In this document: positions 36,401-48,400 of the stretch, in pieces
Numbering within the stretch: position 1 is the stretch's first letter
Layout: each line of letters starts with the position of its first letter
From: Leuctra nigra
Taxonomy: Eukaryota; Arthropoda; Insecta; Plecoptera; Leuctridae
NCBI GenBank assembly: GCA_934045905.1
Contig: OW203769.1
Span: forward strand, 18,631,705 to 18,695,704
Length of the DNA stretch: 64,000 nt
Direction: 5' to 3'
Made by a program: the position numbers and the translations under genes
The notes under the pieces: model-generated
Told to the model about the DNA's origin: nothing
Seen by the model: the letters and a program-made list of their open reading frames with translations, nothing else
The model's database searches: none

Positions 36401-39400
36401 CCAGGTGCTGTGTCGGCACGAATTGATCTAACAGAGGATGTAAGAAGTTCAATAGGTATTGTTGGATTGAATGTTCGGTTAATTTCAAGCATGTCAGAGT
36501 CAGAGACCGATGGTGGATATTCTTCTCGCATGTGGTCATTAGGTAATGAATACCTTGCTTGAAATTCAGTTGCAAGTTCTGAACTATTGATTCGACACTT
36601 CGGCTTCTTGTTGTCCACTATCATCTGCAAGGCCTTCCTGCGCTGATTATAAAACAAATACTGAGTCTTTTGGTAAAGATAGGCCTCTCTTCGTTTAATT
36701 CTTTCGCGCTTAGATTTTCTTTCCGGGTTTGTTGTTTCTTTGTAACGCCTATCATTACACTTGAAAGTTCCTTTTTTCCGTGCGTTATAATAACGTGTCG
36801 CTGGGTTCTTTGGTCCGGGTAGAAGATGCATTGCTTGTGAAAGATAATCGGAAAACTCTTGAACTCTCTTGCTGAGCTGCTCCTCAGAATTACACGGTTC
36901 TTGGAATGTTTTAATCCACGAATCAAGATCAGCATGCAATTGCTTGGTATCTTCAGATATTGAATCTGATGTTGAAGTAGGAGATACCTCTTCTCTCTCT
37001 TCAGTGATGGTTGGTGGTTTTTGGTAGCGCGCTGCTATCTTCTCTCTATGTTGATGAGGATGCTCCCTTGTAATGTGTGCAGAAAGACCTTTATACAATT
37101 TCTTGCAGAAAGGGCACGGGATTCTCGTATCGGGAGGAACACTCTCTTCAGCTGTTGCAGCTAGCTCATCACGTGACTCTTCTGATGATGAGCAATGTGG
37201 CTGTGTCACATTGTCTGAATGGTTTGACTTACATGTAGTAGCAGCTTGAGTTTGATCTACTGAGTTCTCAGCTTCAACAGGCGTTAATTTATCGGATTGA
37301 TGCATTCGCTTAACATGAGTCTGCGGTCCACGAGTTGTTTTGTACAACTTTCTACACAATTCACATTGAACTTTCGTGTCATTCTTTGATGAAGTGATTG
37401 TGGTTGATTGATCGTCATCAGGAGAATTATTAGTGATGCTATTTACATTGGAACAATGTTCAAAATGATCTAAGAATTTGATGTTTTCAGATGGTGGAAA
37501 CTCCACCATGCAACTTGGACACGTAATAATGTTCTCTGTTTGCGTGAAATTAATGCTTTGATCGCATTCGCTAACATCTTGAAGCCTTGCCCGGCTTCTT
37601 GTGTTTGCATTCGTTCTGTCACAAGTCATATCAATACATTCACATATATGGGCTTTGACGCGAGCATCATTTGTTCCAATGAAAATATTAAGCCAAAAAA
37701 TATATTAATTTCTTCGTAAATACTTTCAAATCAGTGAATTCGAAACTGTACCTCATATCTTGAGAGCTGCAGTAAGTCACAGGGAACGCAGCAATACATA
37801 AATATTCAATACTGTACTGTAAATATTATTTACAGATATTATTTAAATATTATAATATTAAATTTTAATATTATATATTATATTATATTATATATTATAT
37901 TATATTATATTATATTTTATTATATTATTATATATTATATTATAATATTATTATATTATTATATTATATTATATTATATTATATTATATTATATTATATT
38001 ATTATTATATTATAATATTAAATATTATAATACAGGACAATACTGTACTCTTACGGCACTTTCTATTTTTGTTTGTAAGTTCGTTTTATTTATGTGTGTA
38101 ATTGTATAGGCAATGCCCAGGGCATACCGTTCAACCAATCGATCTGAAATATGCAAACTGTATACACACTAATGTCATAAAGAACGGTCCCAAGTAAATC
38201 TAGTTTTTTAACGAGATCCTGTGATTGGTTGAAAATTGCAAATGAAACCGTGTAACCGATAAACTGTAGGTATACATACAGAGCCCGCTAAAAGAGTTCC
38301 AGAACTATTTTATTTGCGCGCCAATGAATAAACTTAGTGAGATGCGGTTTGTTGCATTATATAACTAATTTATTTAAAGGTGTGTCCTCCTGTTTTCCGA
38401 TTCTCGATACTTCAAAAAAGTTGCAAAATTACAGCATTTTGAATACAATTCTTTACTCGTGATCTCATTCGCTATCTGCTTCACCTTCGTCAGCCCGGCG
38501 GGGAAAGTAGGAGGAGGGAGGCTCAAATTCTGCTTCAATCTACGCAGCAAATGTGTACTTCAGCAAGGTAACACAGAACCTCCTTGCTCTCTACTTACCC
38601 AGAAGATCTAGAGGGCAGCTCAAATCCTGCTTCAAGCTACGCGGCAAATGTCCACTCCAGCAAGATAACACAGAACCTCTTTGCTCTCTACTTACCCAGA
38701 AGATCTAGAGGGCAGCTCAAATCCAGCTTCAATCTACGCAGCAAATGTGTACTCCAGCAAGATAACACAGAACCTCCTTGCTCTCTACTTACCCAGAAGA
38801 TCTAGAGGGCCGTAGAGAACTTTCCTCTGCAGCTGGAACCGCGGGAGTTTGCCGATCTTCCAGGTAAACTGCTGGCCTATTCCCCTAGAAGTAAACCATG
38901 ATGTTGAAGTAAATTAATGGTCTTCAATTCAAGGTTTAAGAGGGCTGAGTAGTGAGCGTGGCCTTGAAGAGTTTTTTAATCGATTTTTATCAATATCTTT
39001 TACCAATGTAATTGTTAACAAAATAGGGCTTTGTACGAGTATTCAGAACAGTTCAATGAAAATAACTTCATAGTTTGGAATAAGTTATTAGTTTTATTTT
39101 GTCCAACAGATGTGTAGTGCCATAATTTTACTAATTTTCGGGCACTAAATGTCTGTAGGACAAAAGTAAATCTAATAAACCATTACAAGGCAGGGAATTA
39201 TTTTCATTGATCTGTTCTGAATACTCGTATAAAGCCTCATTTTGTAAACAATTATATTATTGGTAAAAGATGTTGATAAAAATCGATTAAAAAACTCTTC
39301 AAGGTCAAACTCACTACCCAGCCATCTTAATTATTAAGGACATGTGGTATCCTACAATTATAGCAGGCTGTGGAACTAGCCGCCATCTTGGCTTTGGCTA

Positions 39401-42400
39401 GCTTACCTCGACGTGGTGACCAAGTAAGAGCAAGCATGTACAGTGCTACATTTACTATTGTGTTTAAGTAAATAAAGAGTAACGAATCAATAAAGTGTAT
39501 TGTTGAAGTTATTACAAGTGGCGACGAGGTTTGATAAATCAGGTCTAGTGTTCACAACATGGAAGACTGTCGATTAAAACCTTTTGAGGTGAACGGGGAC
39601 GCGGCAAGTGTGGGCCAGCGGTGGGTGAGATGGTTTCGCGCGTTTCAGTTCTACTTGGACAGTAAAGGAATCAAGGACCACAAGCGTAAAAGAGCGTGTT
39701 TGTTAGACAGGGCTGGGTGCGCGGTTCAAGACATTTTTTTCACTTTACCCGAAGCAACAGATGCAGTAGGGGACCGAGATTTGTACCAAACAGCAGTAAA
39801 TGCATTGAACAGGCATTTTACGCCTCAGGTCAATATCCCCGTGCAACGCATCAAGTTTCGAGCTATTTCTCAGACGCAAGATGAGAAGTCGACAGTTTCG
39901 TAACACGCCTAAGACAAATTAGCTGCACATGCAATTTTGGAGCAAGTGAAGACGAACAACTACGCGATCAAATCTTGGATAAAGTCTATTCACGTGAGTT
40001 AAAACGTAAACTGATAGAAATAGGGCCGCAAATGACATTACAATCAGTGCTGACGACGAGTCGAGCATGGGAAGAAGCAAATAGGCAAGTTAGTGACCTA
40101 GAATCTGCAGGGGCAAGTGGCCTTGAAACTTCGATAAAGAAGCTACAACTGCAAGATAAGGGAGCAGCAGACTGGACAAAAGGAGCTACATGTTTTTGGT
40201 GTGGAATGCAAGGACACATAAGCTCGAGCCAGGAATGCAGAGCAAAGAAGGCAAAATGTTCTAAGTGTTCCAAGGTAGGCCATTACAGTAAATGCTGCAG
40301 AATGAAAGACCAGAAAAGGGACAAGAAGAAACTACGACAAGTAGGAAGTGAAACAGAAACTGATTCGGAGGAGGAAGAGCCGAAGAAAGAAAAGAAAGCG
40401 CGACAAGTTAAAAGCGAATGTGAACCAGTTCCAAAGGAAGAATACACGTTTATGATCAACAGCTTACAACAAAGTTCAGAGAGTGAGGAATTGATAACAG
40501 TTTCAGTAGGTGGAGTCAAGATCAAGATGGTGATCGATTCTGGAGCGAGCTGCAATGTTATCGACAGGAAATGCTGGGAGAGATGCAAGCGGAAGAAAAT
40601 AGCCTGTAAATCTGAGAAGGTGAGCAAATCTCTTTCTGCATATGGGGAAAAACGTCTCACAGTCATTGGACAGTTCCAAACCAAGTTGAAGCTTGAAAAT
40701 GGTGCGGAATGTGAGGGGAAATTCTACGCCATCGAAGAAGATGGTGAAGCTCTGCTAGGAAAGACTACAGCAATGCAGCTTGGCGTTCAGAAACTCGGAT
40801 TGGGGATAAACCAGGTAGGAGTGTCAAACCCAGACGATGTCAAAGCCAGACATCAGAAAGTTTTTTCGAGCAGTGACAAGCAGACCGGAAAGCTGAAAGA
40901 TTTGCAGTTACAAATCCCGATTGATCGGACGATACATCCAGTAGCGCAGAATTCAAACAGGATTCCCTATCAGCTGAGAGGAAAAGTTGAAGAGAAGATA
41001 CAAGAGAGGTTGAGAGCAGACATCATTGAACCCGTTGAAGGACCAACACCATGGGTATCGCCAGTGGTCATTCGTTCGAAGAAGGATGGTGATCTACGAG
41101 TTTGCCTCGATCTTCGCAGAGCAAATGAAGCGATAATCAGAGAGAGAACACCAATTCCAACTCTAGAAGAAGAATTGCAAGAGCTTGAAGGGAGTACCGT
41201 GTTTAGCAAACTTGACATGAAAGCGGCTTATCATCAAAATCGACAAAATCAAAATCAAATCGACAACTTTTGCTACACACAGTGGACTGTACAGATTCAA
41301 GAGGTTAGTTTTTGGAATTTCTTGTGCACCAGAAATGTTTCAACGTGTTATTCGTCAGTGCCTCCAAAACTGCGAAGGAGCCGTCAACTTTCAAGACGAC
41401 ATTGTTGTGTTTGGGAGAACGCAAGATGAGCACGACCGACGACTGGAACATGTTCTGAACGAGATTGAAGCCAAAGGATTAGTTATCAATTAAGTGAAAT
41501 GTTCGTTTGGAAAAGCCGAGATACAGTTCATGGGACATTCAATCAGCAAGAAGGGTATTCAACCAACTGAAAGCAGTGTGAAAGCAGTTCAAGATTTCGA
41601 AGAACCAACCACTCCAGAAGAAGTTCGAAGTTTCCTGGGTTTGGTAAATTTCAGCAGTCGTTTTATTCCAAACATGGCAACGAAAGCGGAACCACTCAGA
41701 AAGCTGACGAGGAAATCAGTCTCTTGGAAGTGGGATGAAGAACAAAAGAGAGCGTTCAATCAACTGAAAGAAGATCTGGTCCAAGCAAGCACTCTTGGTT
41801 TCTACAAGAAAGATGCAGAGACGCGAGTCATCACAGATGCAAGTCCATGGGGACTTGGAGCAGTTCTTGTACAGATTCATGACGGCGTACAGCGAGTCAT
41901 CAGCTACGCAAGCCGCAACCTGACAGAAACCGAAAGAAAATATTCTCAGACGGAACGTGAAGCACTTGGCATCGTATGGGCCTGTGAGAAATTCCATTTG
42001 TACATCTACGGAATCACATTCACATTATACACGGATCATAAACCACTGGAGATCATTTACTCACCAAAATCTAAACCGTGTGCTCGAATCGAACGTTGGG
42101 TATTACGTTTACAGCCATACAAGTACTAAAGTAGTGTATCAACCAGGAAATAAAAATATTGCAGATCCATTGTCAAGACTTATATCAAAGAAAGCACCGA
42201 AGGAGGACCCGATGAAGAAAGAAGAAGAAGAAGTTTACTGGGTAGCAAAACAAGCTACGCCTAAAGCAATGACGACAGAAGAGATCGACATCGAATCAGA
42301 AGCAGATGAAACTCTCGAAGAAGTTAGAAAGTGCATTGAGACAGGTAATTGGGAGAACTGTCAACCGTCATTCAAGCTGTTCAAAGAAGAACTATGTATC

Positions 42401-45400
42401 ATTGGAAACTTGGTTCTACGAGGGAAACGATTGGTTTTGCCTGACAGTTTGAAGAAACGAGCAATGGAAATCGGACATGAATGACATCCGGGGATGACTA
42501 AAATGAAGCAGAGGTTACGAACTAAAGTTTGGTGGCCGGGCATGGAGAAGTCAGTTGAAGCATGGGTGAAGAAATGTCACGGATGCCAGATTGTATCGAA
42601 GTACGACCCACCAGAACCATTGAAAAGGATGCCGCTACCTCCAGGACCTTGGGAACACCTTGGAATCGATTTTCTGCGACCTCTTCCAACTGGTGAGCAC
42701 CTTCTCGTTGTAGTAGACTACTACAGCCGCTGTGTTGAAGTGGAAATTCTACATACAAATACTACGAAAACATTGATACCCCGATTGGAACTAATGTTCG
42801 CAAGACATGGATTTCCGAAACGAATCAACGCAGATAATGGTACTCAGTTCGCGAGTGCAGAGTTTCATGAGTTCTTAGACAACTTTGGTATACAGATCCA
42901 ACACACAACTCCTCTGTGGCCACAAGCAAATGGAGAGGTGGAAAGGCAGAACAGATCGCTGATGAAACGACTCAAGATTGCTCACAACAGTGGACTGGAC
43001 TGGAAGAGAGAACACTGGAAATATCTACTAATGTACCGAACAACTCCACATACAACAACCGGAGAAACACCTGCAAAACTACTTATGAACCGAACCTTAC
43101 GATCAAAGTTACCAGGACTCGACAGTTACGCAGATGATGAGGAAATACGAGACCGAGATCGTGAGAAGAAAGAGACGGGAAGAGCATACACAGATGCGCA
43201 ACGGAAAGCAAGGGAGAGCACCGTCGAAGCCGGAGACTTAGTTCTATTGAGGCAACAGCGTCAGGTCAAGTTCTCGTCAGCCTTCTCTCCAGAGCCGTGT
43301 ACGTTGATTGAGAAACGTGGAAATGCTGTACTAGTCGAAACATCGGACGGAGCTCGTTACAAACGAAACAGTACACATGTGAAGAGGTATGAACAGGAAG
43401 ATGATGAGGGACATGTCGTTGAAGAGGAACCGGATGGGACTATCCTAACCGAAGATCCAGGGACCAGCGAGGAGACCCGAACTTCGAGGCCGGCTCGAAA
43501 AATCAAGCGACCGAATAAATTTAATCAATATGTTTAATATTTATAATTCAAGATTTTCAATTTTCATAATTCAATGCTATTGTAATGTGTATGTTTAAAA
43601 ATATGTAACTTCATAATCAGTAGATCAATATTTAGATAGGAGCTTCACTCTATTAAAAGAAAAAGGACAGTGTGGTATCCTACAATTATAGCAGGCTGTG
43701 GAACTAGCCGCCATCTTGGCTAGCTTACCTCGACGTGGTGACCAAGTAAGAGCAAGCATGTACAGTGCTACATTTACTATTGTGTTTAAGTAAATTAAGA
43801 GTAACGAATCAATAAAGTGTATTGTTGAAGTTATTACAGGACACATCACCCTTTTGGTGGCACTGAAGTAAGTCTCATTCAATTTCCATGAACACTACAA
43901 ACAGATTGAAGTAATAGGCCATCAATCAGTGTGAAACCGGTACAAACCACTTGAGCTCAAATCCGCTAGTGTGGCTGTACGAGATCGAATGACAGGTCGG
44001 CTCGCAAATGCAAGTTCCATCCAATTGGTTCGTCGTCGGATCGGTCAGATAGCGCAGATTATCTGTAAAAACACCCGACATTAGTGTAAAGGCCGATGCA
44101 CAATTGACGCGGCCGGACGACGGAGACGGATACGATGTTTAGGTATGACATATTCACTCTGGCTTTTCACAATCGGACGCGGACGGACGACGACTTTAAC
44201 ATTGTATCCGTCTCCGTCGTCCGTCCGCGTCGTCCGTCTGCGTAGTCCGTCCGCGTCAATTGTGCATCGGCCTTAACGCTCACATGACGTATCTCATGAA
44301 AATACAGCTCTGTACCTTTGTGTTTGTAAATGCAGATTAGTTGCTCGATGTCGCACTCAGGGAAGCCATCTGTGGAAGAAACAATTGCAAGAATTCAGTT
44401 GAGGACCAACTCAACATGAATCACATTATCTCAGAACCAGTTTCTTCGATTTGGGAACTGTTCTGGAATTCCTGAGGCCTCGGTAGGTACTTGGGATCAA
44501 AAATATTATTACAAATAAAAAAAACGTAGGTCATCACATCTTAGTGACCAATAAAATGCTTCATTGGGACAGCGTTTCCCAACAATGCGTCAATATCTAT
44601 TTTGATATTTACAATTAATTGAGCGAGCGTAGCGAGCGTCACCACGGTACTCTTATGGCACTTTCTCTGTGTGTGTTTTTTTTTTTTTTTTTTTGCCTGC
44701 ACTGCCCAGGTCAAACCGCACAACCAATCGATCTGAAATTTTGTACACATACTAACGTAATCTATGCGATCCCTGGGATCTTTTCTGAACGAGATCCTGT
44801 GATTGGTTCAAATTTTATAAAAATTATCTTTCGATTGGTTGGTTCGATCAATTTGAAATTTAGCAAAGTCATTGCAACCAACATTGTACCCAATCAAAAA
44901 AAAATTCAGCCAAATCCTCCAATTGGTTCAAATTTAAACCATTTTTCCTGTGATTTTTGAAATTTAAACTGGAACCGATTGACCGACCAACTAAAAACTT
45001 TGCATGGTCCTTGGTACCAACATTTAAGGTATTTTTGCCAATTTTCACTCTAATCTGTCGTTATTTTCAAAAGTTTTTGTCATTTTAGGGACATTTTGCG
45101 TGTTGGCTGTCAAATTCACGGCGACTTCGAATCTACAGTTCAAGGCAAGGTAGTTAGAGCAGAAAGTTTTAAACGATATGAAACTAATAATGACCGTTCA
45201 ACAGATTGATCTGATATTGTGTACACACATTACATATCATATCAAATGGGTGGTCCCAGGTATATTTTTTGAACGAGATCCTGTGATTTTTGAAAATTAA
45301 CAAGGAACCGTTCAATCATAAAGGTTTAATCGATCAACTTAAAACTTAGCAAGGATTGGCACCAATATTTTTGGAGATTTTGGAGATTTTTATACAAGTC

Positions 45401-48400
45401 TGTGACGAAACTAAAGAATTGTTGGCTTTTAATGACATTCGATAGACATAATTTCGGTTCGAGGTGTTGCGTGTATCCGTGCTCGCTCATCAACGCGTTA
45501 CACAGAGCGTTTTCCTAGTTTAATTATTTGCCATTATTTGCTTCTTTTCAGAAATTGATGCTTATATTTCTAAGATAGTACGTGGTTGCTCTTTCTAAAC
45601 GGAATTATGTCGGTTCGCCTTTCTGACTTAACAAAAATATATAAGAAAAAGAAGAAGAAGAAGAAGAAGAAGAAGAAGAAGAAGAAGAAGAAGAAGAAGA
45701 AGAAGAAGAAGAAGAAGAAGAAGAAGAAGAAGAAGAAGAAGAAGAAGAAGAAGAAGAAGAAGAAGAAGAAGAAGAAGAAGAAGAAGAAGAAGAAGAAGAA
45801 GAAGAAGAAGAAGAAGAAGAAGAAGAAGAAGAAGAAGAAGAAGAAGAAGAAGAAGAAGAAGAAGAAGAAGAAGAAGAAGAAGAAGAAGAAGAAGAAGAAG
45901 AAGAAGAAGAGCGATGTCGAAGAGGAAGGATGCAAGGGTGTGTTGTTCACACCTCTCAGTGGATAGAAGTAGGGCGAGCACTTGCACAGCCTCATGGCCA
46001 GCCTCATGCGACACTGCAGACGGCAGAGCGAGTAGGAGTAAGTCGTGCTGATCTCGAGGTAGATATGATACACACCTCTCAGTGGATAGAAGTAGGGCGA
46101 GCACTTGCACAGCCTCATCGCCAGCCTCATGCGACACTGCAGACGGCAGAGCGAGTAGGAGTAAGTCGTGGTGATCTCGAGGTAGATATGATACACACCT
46201 CTCAGTGGATAGAAGTAGGGTGAGCACTTGCACAGCCTCATCGCCAGCCTCATGCGACACTGCAGACGGCAGAGCGAGTAGGAGTAAGTCGTGGTGATCT
46301 CGAGGTAGATATGATACACACCTCTCAGTGGATAGAAGTAGGGTGAGCACTTGCACAGCCTCATCGCCAGCCTCATGCGACACTGCAGACGGCAGAGCGA
46401 GTAGGAGTAAGTCGTGGTGATCTCGAGGTAGATATGATACGCACCTCTCAGTGGATAGAAGTAGGGCGAGCACTTGCACAGCCTCATCGCCAGCCTCATG
46501 CGACACTGCAGACGGCAGAGCGAGTAGGAGTAAGTCGTGGTGATCTCGAGGTAGATATGATACACACCTCTCAGTGGATAGAAGTAGGGCGAGCACTTGC
46601 ACAGCCTCATCGCCAGCCTCATGCGACACTGCAGACGGCAGAGCGAGTACGAGTAAGTCGTGCTGATCTCGAGGTAGATATGATACACACCTCTCAGTGG
46701 ATAGAAGTAGGGCGAGCACTTGCACAGCCTCATCGCCAGCCTCATGCGACACTGCAGACGGCAGAGCGAGTAGGAGTAAGTCGTGGTGATCTCGAGGTAG
46801 ATATGATACACACCTCTCAGTGGATAGAAGTAGGGCGAGCACTTGCACAGCCTCATCGCCAGCCTCAGGCGACACTGCAGTCGGCAGAGCGAGTAGGAGT
46901 AAGTCGTGGTGATCTCGAGGTAGATATGATACACACCTCTCAGTGGATAGAAGTAGGGTGAGCACTTGCACAGCCTCATCGCCAGCCTCATGCGACACTG
47001 CAGACGGCAGAGCGAGTAGGAGTAAGTCGTGCTGATCTCGAGGTAGATATGATACACACCTCTCAGTGGATAGAAGTAGGGTGAGCACTTGCACAGCCTC
47101 ATCGCCAGCCTCATGCGACACTGCAGACGGCAGAGCGAGTAGGAGTAAGTCGTGCTGATCTCGAGGTAGATATGATACACACCTCTCAGTGGATAGAAGT
47201 AGGGCGAGCACTTGCACAGCCTCATCGCCAGCCTCATGCAACACTGCAGACGGCAGAGCGAGTAGGAGTAAGTCGTGGTGATCTCGAGGTAGATATGATA
47301 CACACCTCTCAGTGGATAGAAGTAGGGTGAGCACTTGCACAGCCTCATCGCCAGCCTCATGCGACACTGCAGACGGCAGAGCGAGTAGGAGTAAGTCGTG
47401 CTGATCTCGAGGTAGATATGATACACACCTCTCAGTGGATAGAAGTAGGGCGAGCACTTGCACAGCCTCATCGCCAGCCTCATGCAACACTGCAGACGGC
47501 AGAGCGAGTAGGAGTAAGTCGTGGTGATCTCGAGGTAGATATGATACACACCTCTCAGTGGATAGAAGTAGGGCGAGCACTTGCACAGCCTCATCGCCAG
47601 CCTCATGCGACACTGCAGACGGCAGAGCGAGTAGGAGTAAGTCGTGCTGATCTCGAGGTAGATATGATACACACCTCTCAGTGGATAGAAGTAGGGCGAG
47701 CACTTGCACAGCCTCATCGCCAGCCTCATGCGACACTGCAGACGGCAGAGCGAGTACGAGTAAGTCGTGCTGATCTCGAGGTCGGACTCGTCGTAGAAGC
47801 GGCAACGTCGCTGCTTGATGGTCAAGCCTCGGATGGCGGCCGACGGGATGATCTCCACGATCTTGTAGTAAGCCTCGAAGGATTGGTCGTCTTCCAAGGT
47901 CACCACGTGGTCGGTTGGCGCGGTCACCTCGTAGGGAGAGTGCACTATGAACTGGGAAGAAGATTCAACTGTTTTATGTGATAGGGCACTGGCCAAACTT
48001 TCTCCCGCTTGCGTGGCGCTACCATCGAGACAGGTCAACTCAAAACTACAACGCGCGAAATACATGACGTCTCATGTTACCTACTTTTTATTGTTCTTTG
48101 TACTTGTGGCCAAGAGATCAAATGATTCTTTGGCTTCCAGTTGCGATAGATCATTCAGCGTTATCCGTGTGCACCAATGGAGGCGATCTATCAAGTTACA
48201 CTTTTCGACCTTGATATTTTTCAAGTAAGCTCAGATTTTTCCTAAATAATTGATGCAGTGAGCAAGACACGGCCTCCTTTACAAGAATTAAATTATTTAT
48301 ATGAAAACAATGTGTACATTACAAAGTGTACAGTTCGTACATTGTTGCTGATACAGCTCCATGGTTTCTAATTACCACTAAACTTCTGAGCACACATTCT

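Larger units (their letters stand above)
39343..43838 (+). mobile_element. Gypsy-type LTR retrotransposon with short LTRs, degenerate
   Basis: It is 4496 bp. The LTRs are 39343-39516 (174 bp) and 43671-43838 (168 bp; six bases TTTGGC lost), with a GGACA 5-bp target duplication (39338-39342 and 43839-43843). TGGCGACGAGG, two bases after the 5' LTR, fits a primer-binding site, and AAAAGAAAAAGGACAG before the 3' LTR fits a polypurine tract. It lies in intron 8 of the pickpocket-like gene, antisense. Confidence 0.92.

Noticed and set aside
43839..43900. A possible extra DEG/ENaC exon (TYFSATKRVM) beside the LTR element
   Set aside because: Exon 8 joins exon 9 with correct phase and restores the family motif without it, so the extra exon is not needed.
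45628..47981. Long frames in other phases and on the plus strand over the same array (725-codon minus frame, 175- and 187-codon plus frames, poly-lysine frame)
   Set aside because: The repeat unit has a length divisible by three and no stops, so several phases stay open by chance.
45570..48065. An 831-codon minus-strand frame with repeated YSYSLCRLQC units and a long phenylalanine tail
   Set aside because: It is exon 6 read through its own donor into the 123-bp array and the CTT tract. Only the first about 92 codons are supported as exon; the rest is intronic repeat in an open phase.
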